Assembly (NCBI GenBank): GCA_947568835.1
Contig: OX387606.1
Coordinates: 5,952,001 to 6,016,000 of the forward strand
Source of the DNA: Protonemura montana
Lineage: Eukaryota; Arthropoda; Insecta; Plecoptera; Nemouridae
Direction of reading: 5' to 3'
Length of the DNA: 64,000 bases
Made by a program: the position numbers and the translations under genes. Shown here piece by piece: positions 26,707 through 38,635 of the stretch. The notes under the pieces are model-generated. The model saw only the letters and a list, made by a program, of their open reading frames with translations. It searched no databases and was not told the origin of the DNA. The first letter of the stretch is position 1. The number at the start of each line of letters is the position of its first letter.

Positions 26707-27447
26707 ACACATATTCCAGTTTTTTCCAGTTGGGATAAGGGATCTCTTTTAGGGGGAAGAGGCTGAGGCGACTCGTAATGACGAGTTCTTAGCAACTCTA
26801 AGATGAGATGCTAATTCAATGGCCACAAAACAGAACGTCTATCTCCATTCCTCGAATCCCGTTTTTTGTATCTCGAAAGATTTGGGTTGTTGCAGGGTTT
26901 TTGGTTTTTCTGGTGATTCCAATAGGGAGCAAAAACCAGCAAGCGATAGATGGAAGGGGAGCTGGACTGGAAAATTTTCCTTTCGAACCGGGATACCTAC
27001 TTATGGAATTATGAGATCACTCAAACAAAAATTTATATGTAGCCACAACCGCGAGAAAAAATTATCGGTGCTTAAAATAAATTAATAAATATAATTAAAA
27101 GTAGATTTTTCGATACCTAAATTTCAGTATACTATTCGTGGATTGTATAAAAACACAACTAACACAAATGTGTTGACTTCAGAAGTTTCGTTCAGAAACT
27201 GCAGCTGTTTAATTCCAATTCTATTTACAAGCCGATGGAGGTGCCGTACCCTCTAACATTTTCTTATGCGGGTTTAGACTTCTTTAAAAGAAAATATTTT
27301 CTCAGAGATAATAGCCTCTTTATCCACCGTGCTGACAGACCGGCCTGCCGGCGTGCTGGGCTAGGGACAAGAATGGACACTCGCGGTGATTTGGATGTGC
27401 AATGACAGGTAACCCACATCTGTCAACATTGGACCACTTGGACCACC

Positions 27448-27484
27448 GACAAACTGACAAACTGACAAACTGACAAACTGACAA
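27448..27484 (+). repeat. 8-bp tandem repeat GACAAACT, 4.6 copies
   Basis: Four perfect GACAAACT units are followed by a partial GACAA. Confidence 0.9.
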
Positions 27485-28383
27485 CACGCTATCCGACATC
27501 AAGCGTTTAGCAAAATCTGGGGTCTATCGGGACGGGTTTCTTCCGCTTTCAAAGACCGCCTGCGAATTCACCAATTTACCGCTAGCTTTCGATCTAGAAG
27601 CTAACGAGTATAAATATTTTTCGTCTCTCCTTCGTTTTTAACCTTAATATGATGTGCTCACAAAGATAACGTCAAAATAAGACAAATTATTAGCAACGCG
27701 AACCAAGACCACGCCGGATTGTTTTATCCATTTCCAAAGAAATAATTCGGCCCGTCGGCAGACGGCGTAATTGGCTTGTTTGTGCCTTGCTGTTCCCTTA
27801 GCATACAGAGAGGTCCTTTAGAATGGTATATACCTAAGCAACTCGCAAATATCAACATCCTAATATTAGCACTGCTTTATGTCAAGAGAATTTAATATCC
27901 GAGCAAAAAGACTCTCGTCCAAATTAGCGCACGACAAAAAAATGCGGGAGAGAAATAAAAAATAAAAAAACAAGGCACTCGTGCGCGGTATGTAAAGGGT
28001 GAGCACAGAAGTCAGTGACAAGTCACGGTGAAAATCTGCCACAGAGGCGCAGGCTATCTCTCGCTTGGGAAGCGAAAAAAATCCCGAACTATAAACACAT
28101 CCTGCAATTAAAAATAATCCGAAATATGGTTCATCATCCGAGTGGTTTACTTATCCACGCGGCGTGTGTGTGTTTAATTTGGGCTACGATTGAACGACGA
28201 CGGCGTCGGCATCGGTGGCGGCGTCGGGGTTTGCTGACTCTCAGTGCAGCGCCGGGCGAGCCGGGGTCCCGGACGCCGCGCACTCTCCCACCGACGCCGG
28301 GATCAATACGCCTCCCTCTCTCTCTCCCTCGTGCCCTCTGCATGCCCGCCTGCCGGCCCGCAGCCAACACACTCACACACCTA

Positions 28384-28425
<42 letters not shown>
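28384..28425 (+). repeat. (GCCGAC)7 hexanucleotide repeat
   Basis: Seven perfect units lie within a CpG-rich patch. In one frame they read Ala-Asp repeats, but frames are open on both strands and no gene is supported. Confidence 0.9.
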
Positions 28426-28426
<1 letters not shown>

Positions 28427-29708
28427 AAGCCGCGTGTTCCGCTGGCCGATACGTGCCCGCCATATGTGGCTGCTCTTTAGAGAGCTGGTGGAAAAGAGAG
28501 TGACCGGTCGGGTGGGATTAATTTATCTAAAAATTAAAAATTGCTAAAACTCGTTAACTGAGACCCATACAGCTAACCTGACGAACAAAGAAAACCAGGA
28601 TAATGAAGTGATTTGCAATTCACTAGGTTTTCAAAACATTTTAGCTCACATGCTGAGTAGAGTTTCGGGAATTTTTAATTACACCCTCGGAATTTATTTG
28701 GATCCTAGAAAGTAGTGGAAAGAAAGTAGTGTTGGTTTTCGGTTTTTACAACATGGTGGCTGGATTCTCGGGGCATGGCCACTCTCCTGACCACTAAGAG
28801 ACTTTCTGGTGATAACGCGTTATGTCTTCACCCGGCAGCTGACCTAGCCACTGCAGAGCACGCGAGTAGCACATTCACACTGGCTGCTAATTGCACCACG
28901 GCACTACTCTCTGATTTACTAGTACTACGCTAACGCACTTTTAAACGTTACTTATGCGTCTTTGTCGACCGGTAGGAGATTAGAATGGGGCGGATGACCG
29001 TTACGAAATGGTTAGATGATGGAAAAAAAATAGGCTGAACAAGAAGAATGGGGAAAAAATATCAAGATAATCTGAGAGAGAATTCCGCAAATTCGCTGAC
29101 CTGAATGTTCTTAGAAAGATAAGAAGAGAGAATTGCTGGTGACATTTTAGAGGTTGCCACGGAGCAGCGTAGTGTTTATAGATTTTGGTATGGTTTTGAA
29201 TTTATTTCCATTAAAAGTAGGTATACCTACAGTTTGAGAAACCGCCCTGTGATTTGTTTGACGGCCACCCGAAATATCTGTGTCGAGGTATAGCCATTAT
29301 TTTCTCGAGTCATAAGGAATTTAACGCGGTAGAAATGAAGGGAATGGGGCTGAACTTGAAGTATTTTCGCCACAGCCAGACGATTGATGGTTATTACAGC
29401 ACTGATATCTATGCACTTTATAGTGCCAGTCTTTGCATGCGGGAGGAAATGAAATCGGGGAGCAATGCTAATGCTATTAGGGAGATGTGTTTGCACGTTC
29501 ACGTTTGCTACGCAAGAATTAAAATCAAGGGTCTATGTTCGGCCACGCAGAATTTTCTCTTTTTTTTTTTGCCTTCGCCACCATGCGGCATAAGATTTTA
29601 AGAAAATTAAAAACCAACACCCGCATCACGGAGATTACGAAACGAGGCGTAAAAAGTAAAACTCGTGGCATTTCCGAGATTTTTCTCTGATTTGTGGATG
29701 CGTGAATG

Positions 29709-29780
29709 CGTGGAGGTGCCAGGTTTTGAGATTGGATTTGTGCACGCAATTTTTTGTCATGGTGGAGGTGCCAGGTTTTG
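29709..29780 (+). repeat. GGTGGAGGTGCC-family repeat, two tandem copies
   Basis: GTGGAGGTGCCAGGTTTTG occurs twice, at 29710 and 29762, 52 bp apart. Confidence 0.65.
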
Positions 29781-32700
29781 GGTGAATGGATGCGTAAAAA
29801 CTAGTTTATATCTCGGAGATCAGTTAGAAAATTACAAAAATATCATAACCTCTCAACAGTTCAACGACGGAAAATGTGTTGCAACAATTGACTATACCAT
29901 TTGTTGTTTATTTGTGAGAAAGTTAGCTTTTGAGTTAGACATTAGTCAGCAATGCATTTATTTGTTGGTGGTAGGTGGAGGATTCAGATTCAAGTTGTTG
30001 TTTCATGAATAATCTTCGACGGGTGTAGGTATTTATGAAAACAATCTGCAGATAATTTTGGGGTCCATTTGTTTTTTTTGTTCATCAAACTTCAAGGCCT
30101 TTTGGTTCCCCCTTTTGGGTTCTTATAGTTATACAGTATAACAGATTGTAAAATTTCAAAATTCAAGGTCTGTGATTTCTCAAACAACAGCTAAAACTTT
30201 TCGGTTGATTATGTAATCCTTACATTTTTCTCGTCTGCTACAAAATATTTTAAGTTCTTCCCTAACCTCCCAACCAGAATCTACGTGAATAGCACTTTGT
30301 GTAAAATCGGCTAGCGTAGATCTCTACGCTGAGTAAAGGCGCCAAGCACGAACCGTCAACGTCAACATGCTAACTTATTCCTCGTCAGTCGGCGACTCAG
30401 AACCGGTACAGCCGGTACATAAACCGGTACGATTCAACCGGCACACATGCCTAGCATTCCTCGGAGTCTGAACAAGATGAACGTCATGTCTGTGCCGGCA
30501 AAAATACTGTCTATTTCACCTCAGCTCTGCAATGCATCGTCTTCAGCGTCCTAGATTCGGTGAATACATCTCGAGATCTGGAGAGCATACTTGGGAAAGG
30601 TTTGGGAAAGGGGAGAGGAGACACACGTGTCATTACTCACCTCCCCTACCCCGTGCCCCGCGAAAAGGAGCTAACTGTCTGAGGATTTAAGGCTTTTTCA
30701 GGACGGGGACTGAAGCATGGGAAAAAGTCGGGAGGAAATTAGATACCTTAATTCTTTGCCCAATGAAAGAGAACGGGATAGGAATTCTAGAATGAGAGGG
30801 TAAACAGCGCCGTCTGGAATTTCCCGTAACTCCGTTTGCCGACGCATATTTTAGATTTCGAAATTTAATTAAGAGTATTTATATTTTTAATGCGGCACGT
30901 GGCCACGTTACTAGCACTGTGTTTTGACAACGGCAGGGGTCACAAGCTTCTCGGCCTAGTTCGTGGAAACCAACCTTGGTGATAAAAGCTGACAAGCCTA
31001 AATTTTTTTGTAAATCTGATCAAAGGAATTTTATCTCAGTTCATTGGAGATACTTAGGCAGGATATTAGGCAGGATTTATGGGCAGGATATTTTACATTC
31101 TTCTACTACTTCTGTTACAAATTAACTACTTTTCCAAACTTTGGTGATGTATAGTTTGAAAATAAACCACAAAGTTTCAATAGGTTCTTCTAAGCCAGTA
31201 TCGGTGAGACACGAAAATGACTCACCATGCAGTTTCACCTTCTCAACAAGCAACCTTCTAATCCCCCTTGAAGACAGTTCATAGTAAATGCAGATGGCCT
31301 TTTGTATGACTTTCAAGACTAATTCTAATAATGACAGCCCCCTGAGCCATCTGCGTATAGACGCCGGCGTCAGTGCAGCAACGACCTATTCATGTCCCAT
31401 GTCATATTCCTCCATCCCCCTCTTTCTCTCTTCTAACCCTTCAGTATGATCTCAATAAATCAGCGAGCAAGAGCAGGATTTCGCCGAGCGCTAGTCGATG
31501 ACAACCATCCATAAACCTCGCATGCAATTTTCCATTGAGGTACGAACGCCGAGGTCTTCTGCTATTTATAATTCGCACGATAAAAAAGTGAAACCAGTGT
31601 AAGGTGATGCCAGACCAGTGATGGTGCGTCGTATATCATCGTTTCGTTTCGACCGACCATGTCTATATATATATAACATCGGTATGACAATCATTAATTA
31701 TCATCAAGTTGGACTAGATGAAGATAATTTCGTATATTTCGACAGCGGCATTATCAGTCTGTATACCTCATTAAACAGCTCGAATTCATTATAGGGTGCA
31801 GCTCTCGTGAATAATGATTGGTACTGTTTAATTGGTATGTGGGGCGACCACGTGATTGGGTTAGAGAAGGGGGGAGCGGGGAACAATGGACGCACGTACG
31901 CGTGTGTTTTGGGAAAACAGCTGACCCTTCGTGACGAAAGTAGATGCAAATCGTTGTGCGTTGGTGCTGACCAACCCGGCACTTCCACCGTGACAAACGA
32001 CATAATGTAGGGAAATGGTTGACTGGAAATGTTAGCCTACAACTTGCAGTGTTTATCCTGTTATTTTTGTTCCTTGAAGTTTAATAATCACTTATCATGA
32101 AATATCTGGGATTAAGAAATCAGGGAAACCTAGAGTAAGAGGTAGAAATCGGTTGTCGTCCCCATCGTACAATGTCCCTGTTCTGTTACATTCGGAATTT
32201 AATCGACGTCACGTTCGTGCTGGCTCAGATTTGGGCAGTAGCACAATTAAAGAAATCTGCTTCACGTGTCCGCTGAAACCTACAATTAATAGCGCCTTTA
32301 ATTTAGTGAACACGATTTAACGTTAAATTACCAAACAATTATGGCACGCTATTAAAAAGCTCCTGTCATATCCTTTAAACATTTTTTTTTAATCTGAACG
32401 TGATTCAGTGACAAATTCCACCCGACTGGATACTCAGTTTCGTTAAGATTTGAACCTCGTTGTAGCAAGAAGCTAAGCCCGCCACACAATAACATCGGTA
32501 AATATAAATACCGCCTCGTGAAGAATTTAAAGTGCTACTTTTGCCTCCATTTGCGCGAGCGGCGACCCCGGCTCGCCTTGCGCCGCGATCGGGCCAAGAA
32601 ACACTATCCAAGCGTTCACAAGTTGCAGCCAGGGGTGTCAACCGTGGATCGATAAACACGTGGAGGTGGCGACGGAGACTATTGACTCTGAGCGTGGTGT

Positions 32701-33457
32701 CTCAGTTTATCGACAGCCTGGCGGCAAAATAACGTATGATTGGGTTAATAAAAATGGAAGCGAGAAACTGAGCCCCGACGAAAACTAATATTCCGTGAAA
32801 CGCGGCCAAAGAAGCGTAGACGGCGCAAAAGACGAAGCTTTTCGTTGAAATTCGCACGAACGACGACGCACAAAGAGCAAGTAGTCACCCCTAGGCGCGT
32901 CTTGCACCTTTCTTTACGAGCGCCGAAATTTATTCCGTTTTGTTATTTACTGGTATTGAAGCAAGTTCTGTTCTTGGTGGCACCCCTGAGTCAAAGGTAG
33001 AGGACAAAGTCGCGGCGGCTGCGAGGTAGGGGAAATTCTTCGTGTAGTGAGCGTGAATTGTGGCCCTTGGGATATCGGAAAACGCGCGGCGGAAAACGCG
33101 ACTCGCGCGAGAGTGTGGTGCATTTTCTTGCCGTCCAAGTCGACACAGTGGCAGCAGCACCAGTCCTTTACTTTTTAACCTGCGTGTCTGCTGCGAACCT
33201 TCCGCACCTTTGCCACCTTATTCTCCGCCGTCGACGTCGTTCTCTTTCTTCAATTCTTTTCGCTCGTCGATGCTTGTGGTGGGCCTACGACCTGGACCTC
33301 CCCCCTTCCTTCTGTCCCTCCCCATCCCGTTGTCCCCAACCCCCGTCTTTCGCTTTCTGATCTCCTCTCTTTCGTTTTCTTTTTCATTCTATTGTCGTGG
33401 GAAGTAGGAAGAAGTCGACACAAATTCAATCCCGGTCGGGCCGACGCGATCAAGCGT

Positions 33458-33476
33458 CCCCCCCCCCCCCCCCCCC
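33458..33476 (+). repeat. Poly-C tract, 19 nt
   Basis: An uninterrupted C run in a CpG-rich context. Confidence 0.9.
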
Positions 33477-34802
33477 TATCCCGACACACTCGTGCATGCT
33501 GAAATGTAAGGTAGATTTTATGTGAAAATGGCACTGCTCATTCTGCAAAATTGCGATGTGCCTGCTATCGCAGATGACTCTTTTTGAGCATCCTACTTTC
33601 TTTCGCGAACGGCGAATACGTTCAGATAATTAAGTCATGGAATGGCTCAAAGCCAGACCAAAAAAAGGATATCAAAGTGAATGCAGAGCGCTTCGTTTAT
33701 ATCTATATCTATATCTAAAGTGTAACATGAAATGGGGCCAATGTATTGTAATTGGTGTAGCGCAGGGTTCACTATGGAGGTTACTACGACACCGAAGATC
33801 GTTGCTATCTCGAAACAGGCTAGTTTCTTTCTCAGCACATGGCACCGTTTTATTTATCAGGCAATAGGCTATAGAAAATTGCATCAGATTTTTTATCAGG
33901 GCTGATCTAATGTAGCCCGTTCGATAAGTCGATCTAGTCAATCTGCTTACGCGTCGTAGCTCCCTCCGTACTCTTCTGAGAGGACTTGTTTTCTTAGGGT
34001 GCGCTCGTCTAGTTCGACGTTTCAACGCAAGAGATGAGGTTTCTGTAACGCGATAGAGTCTCGTCGATTCTGATATTGCTATGACTACACTAATACCTCC
34101 CATACCTGCTGGGGTAAATCTTGCCCTGTAAGCGAATAACCAATAATTTTGAAGGAGTTCTTGGGCACAAGCAATCAGCCGTGCGCCCTCCTTCAAGATG
34201 ATTGAGCGTCGCCCGCGTTATTCATTCAAGAATGTCAAGTTTAAGGTACGATAGAGCGTCTTCAATCGAGAGATAGATGGAGGGGGGAAGAGGGATGGCA
34301 TCAGATTGGTGCACATTCTGCTTTACCTGGTAATGAAAATAATAAGTCGGCTATAATAATCTGGGATATGATACATGATCAAAGGGTATCTGAACGAGGT
34401 ATTGTCGGAAAATTTATGTTCTTGTGTCATAGCAACGTTCGTTTAAACACGAGGCGCTTTTCATTTCTGACATTTGCGCTTTGGTTCGGGAAATCCAATG
34501 ACGTGGCCTACTGAGACGAAATAAGAACATCATTCACGTCGTCACCAAGTTAAAGCCACATCGATACAGACACTGAAAATAGCATGAAAACTAAGATCTT
34601 AATGATACTTCCATTGGAGTTTCAAAGATCTCATGTCAAGTGCGATAAATGTCATGTTTTGGAACCTTGATGTTTGGCATCTTTTTTTCTGAACATGAAA
34701 ACACATTTTTTTTTCACTGTTTGGCGGAATTGTTCGGAAAAAAATCCGTCCAAACACCGGGCACTTGTCACGCTCTCCGCCCGTTGGCCCGATATCTACG
34801 AT

Positions 34803-34818
34803 GGGGTGGGTGGGTGGG
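34803..34818 (+). repeat. G-quadruplex motif with single-base loops
   Basis: GGGGTGGGTGGGTGGG has four G-runs separated by single T loops, a canonical parallel quadruplex pattern. Confidence 0.7.
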
Positions 34819-35733
34819 AGAAGGAGTCCTCTTTCGCGTTATTGGAGGGCCGTTGTGAGATGCACGGCTTCTCTCTAAGTAATTTTCTTTGTTTTTCATG
34901 GGTTGCCCATCATATTTCACGGTTAAGTTTCAAACCAAGCAATATTGGGAAGACGATCGGCTGACTGGCTAGGTCCAGACCTTGCTTGAGCGACAGCAGC
35001 CGATGTCTTTGCAAGCTGCCACCTCCGAGTATAGGGGTTTGACGTAGAAAGTGGGAGCGGGTCACCAAAAGTAGAGACTATGGCTTAAAATGTCTAGAAA
35101 AATATCTTTTGTCGAGATGCAAAAATAACCCCCTTGAAAACCAAAACAAAGGACGTGCTTTTACGTCGCTCCCGCGTCATGCCACGATTAGATTTAATAA
35201 CGCGGGATTTCCAGCGTCGTCGCTTCGTTATTCATGGAATCCGCGAGGCGACGTCACATCCAAAGTGCTGATTCGCCAACTTGAATACAGACTTCTTACC
35301 ATCTCTCTAATACTCTTTATTAGTTACTTTGTCAGACTACCTTTTACTCGAATATGTAGCACTTTGTTCATGAACCGGGCTCTTTGCGTGCTAGCAATTT
35401 ACAGAAAATCGGATTCAAATCCGACCCGAATCGCAGAGAAGCTTAATTAATCCATGCTCGAAATGCACTAAAAGCATAAATACTTAATCAAATCGGGGAT
35501 GTAGTAGGTATAAGTAACGAGTCGACGATTTGGTATAAAAATGAAAAGTGCTGACGATGATTTAACTTTGTATCACCGACTCTTTTAATTGCTAATTGGC
35601 GATCATTTGAATTCTCGAATTCAGAGATAGACTCGTCGTGCTGTATCGCGACCCCGCTATATGCAGCAGTGGAATCGCGGCAGACCACGTTGCCGCCATT
35701 AGTCGTGGGGTGCCAGAACCCGTCGTCAAAACG

Positions 35734-35756
35734 GTGCGTCGTTAAACACCACAAAT
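35734..35756 (+). repeat. Retroelement-like tail, copy 1
   Basis: It contains TGCGTCGTTAAACACCAC in a 23-bp stretch identical to 51257-51279. The upstream flanks share only gccattag. It resembles a terminal sequence of a non-LTR element; the family was not identified. Confidence 0.5.
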
Positions 35757-35873
35757 CAGCCGTTCAATCCGGTCGTCGAGATTAACCATGGCTTGCAGTT
35801 TTGATTGGGTAATTGGGTAATAGGCTTCTCTGAATTTTGGGCACGACATCGCCGTTTTTTTTTTCGGTGTTTT

Positions 35874-35904
35874 GGGGAGGGGGGAGGGGGGAGGGGGGAG
35901 GAGG
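35874..35904 (+). repeat. G-rich tandem (GGGGGGA)n
   Basis: Four or more runs of four to six G, each separated by a single A, make a strong quadruplex candidate. Confidence 0.75.
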
Positions 35905-37723
35905 CGGCTGACCGACCAGTACCTTTTTAAGGGCGGTTCGGGTCAGATTATAGAAGATACATTAGTTTTGCCTTCGGATGGACTCAGATTTCGAACGTGT
36001 ATCAAATTTACTTTGATGATTTACCACTTTGTTGGAAATAACCTGAGTTAAAAGTGAGGGTTAACGCGTAAATTTTAATGAAAATAATCAAATATCAAAG
36101 ACAAATAATATAAATTATCGCCAGCATTCAGCAAATTTCTAGAACTGCGAAAATTACCAACCACTCGTTATTTTGAAAAATACTCATATTTTTGCACGAC
36201 ATACGTCTACCAACTTAATAGTCTTTTCACAAATACCTTAGTTCGTAAGCTGAGAAAACAATTTCAATGATATTTGAGAAAAGGCTAACATGGTTATTGC
36301 CGCGCGAACAGGTCGGCGGAAGTTGAAGCTCATGCATTCTTGATGTCTTCGCCGCTGCGGTTTTTTTTTGTTTTTTTTTAAGGACAAGATAAGGAGTTTC
36401 CTTGCAGCACCATGGTATGTGTGGATAGAGGAAGGAAAGAAGGAGCACCCAGGTGAGCCATGGGCCGACATTATGAAAGTGTGCTTTAGTCTAATGTGCT
36501 CGGTGCTTCCCGCTGCAAGGAGAAGCAAGTATAAGCACATAAAATGCATGCGGACGGCCGCTGTACTGAAAGGCAGTGTAAAACAGGCGACGAGATCAAT
36601 ATTAAGAGCCATAAAAAATGATAAATTGTGTGGCCAACGTTATTATAAGCCTCCACTGGTGGCGGCCGGCAGAACGACACGGTGAAATAACTATGCATAT
36701 ACAAGCGAGACTTAAAAAGAAAAAAAAGACTGCACATTTTATGTTAAATTTCTATCTGCTCGATTTCGAAAAATTGTAAGGTAACTCGTTGAGCCTGTTG
36801 TAAGTGGCTTGTAAAACACGTCATGAAACTCTGTGAGCGCTTACATAAAAAAAGAAGAGAGTTGAATACATTTCCATCTCGTCAAGGCGCTCAAGTTGCG
36901 TACGACTGCGTCTGCAAGTAATATGGTTTAATGCAAAGTGAAATGAGTGAATTTCGAGAAAAGTTATGGATGAGTTGAAATTTCGGTGCAGATAATTAAT
37001 GCGTTTACATTAAAGCAAACTCTTTATTTACTAATCGTCGTGGTTTGGTTATATAAATACGTTTTTGGTTGAAACGACGCCTGTGTTATTTCCTGCGGGT
37101 GACAAGTGTAAGGCGTCGCTCTACTTGCCGAGTTTGTCTGGCAGGTGCGTTCGACGCCAGACGTCGCGACGACTGAATACTGGAAAGTGATGCGTTGAAT
37201 TCGGCAAAACAACCGCTTGGTTGAATTGTGGTTTCTGGCAAGGGTTTGGTGACATTTCGCAGGTTTAAATCGTTCCTCGACCATCAGAGCTCTATAGAAA
37301 ATTTACAAAAATCAGGCAATTGCGTTCTTCTACAAAGATCCTTGACCCACTATTACTTGTCGATTATGTTTTATTTTTTTTATTTATTTTTTTACTTTGT
37401 CTTGCGAAAAAGGGAACCCTAATTTCGAACTAAATCCAGAGAGATCCAGAAGTCCAGAATTAAATATACGGCAAATTGACAAAGCGCATTATATAGTTTC
37501 TAGTTAGGAAACATCGATTTAACACTAGTTAAAAAGTAATAGGCTTCAATGATATCTTGACTATCGGGTGTGTCAGATTTTTTGTGTTGAAATCGATAAA
37601 CAAACAAACCGTGTGAAGGTGGCAAGACCGCTCAGATTGTGGCAACTCAAAAATAGACATCCACTTGTGTAATCTGGTAGATAGAGCCCCTTCTTATCAC
37701 CGTGCAAAAACGTGGACTTCCTT

Positions 37724-37800
37724 TGTGGAGGTGCCTAGTCTGTGAAGCAACCCGCAGATCATTTTAGGTGGAGGTGCCGGGTCTGAAACGCAACCTGCAG
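37724..37800 (+). repeat. GGTGGAGGTGCC-family repeat, two tandem copies
   Basis: Two units about 43-45 bp apart share gtggaggtgcc..gtctg, a caaccYgcaga end and similar spacing. Confidence 0.65.
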
Positions 37801-38335
37801 AGCAGAAAATGATAGACTCGCGTTGCAAGTGTTCTTTTGTTGCTTTAACTTATAAGTAAACTAATAAATATATTTTATTGCTAAAAATTAGTGGTTTGGG
37901 AATTTCGTGTCGCCTAAAAGTGCTGGTCTTCACTTTTTACAGTTTAGAATCAGTTTAGATTTTATCCATAAGACGAGTAAAAGACGTATGACCGCTTTGA
38001 AAATGACTAGCAAAGAGTTGTTAAAACGGTTTATGACCATTTCTTACCAACCAACAACTTAATGAGCTTTAAACATTCGTGCCACTGAGAACTGACATGC
38101 TGAACTATCTCTGGGGTGACATGAATACACAGAAAAAATTGCCAATTCGTTCCTTCTCTATGCTCAGACTTTTTTTTCTTGAGGACCGTCAAAATTTTGA
38201 GTAAGGCCGGAACGGATACAAAAACACTTTGCATATATTTTTGGTGTTTTTGGGATAAGCGAGAGCGACGTGGCGGTGTCGCAATAATCTTTCTGTGTAG
38301 TGTCGTTGGGGTGGTGGTGGGTGGTGGGGGGTGGT

Positions 38336-38358
38336 GGGGGGGGGGGGGGGGGGGGGGG
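38336..38358 (+). repeat. Poly-G tract, 23 nt
   Basis: A G run preceded by a degenerate (GGT)n region from about 38307. Confidence 0.9.
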
Positions 38359-38590
38359 TCAGAGATTGCTTTACGAAATACTTTTGAAACGAAGGACGCA
38401 CCTTCATTGATCAAGGCTGTTTGGCGTGAACATTCAGCAAAGTTTCGCGTCGCGCTGCTCTGTGCAAACCTCGCGGCAACCTTTATTACTGCTGCTCGAT
38501 TCGTTTAATGCACATCCTTTGACGAACGTTTAGAACTAATGAATATCATTCGCCGTTTTTTATACTTTTTATATTAAATTTCTCTTTTAA

Positions 38591-38594
38591 GAGA

Positions 38595-38633
<39 letters not shown>
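38591..38633 (+). repeat. (GA)n microsatellite
   Basis: About 20 GA units with one GG interruption near the start. Confidence 0.9.

Positions 38634-38635
<2 letters not shown>

Noticed and set aside
27448-27484. CRISPR-like short repeat array
   Set aside because: It is a simple 8-bp head-to-tail tandem with no spacers, in eukaryotic DNA.
28015-28547. Open frames of 110-162 codons including Ala-Asp repeats
   Set aside because: The length is created by the (GCCGAC)7 repeat and GC-rich flanks; frames are open on both strands.
29254-30012. Two consecutive 115-codon + strand frames
   Set aside because: They have no resemblance to known proteins and no splice signals between them, and they overlap the GGTGGAGGTGCC repeats.
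33672-34196. Longest single open frame in the window (174 codons, minus strand)
   Set aside because: It crosses a (TATATC)n simple repeat, has basic low-information composition, matches no family I know, and has no promoter or neighbouring exon support.
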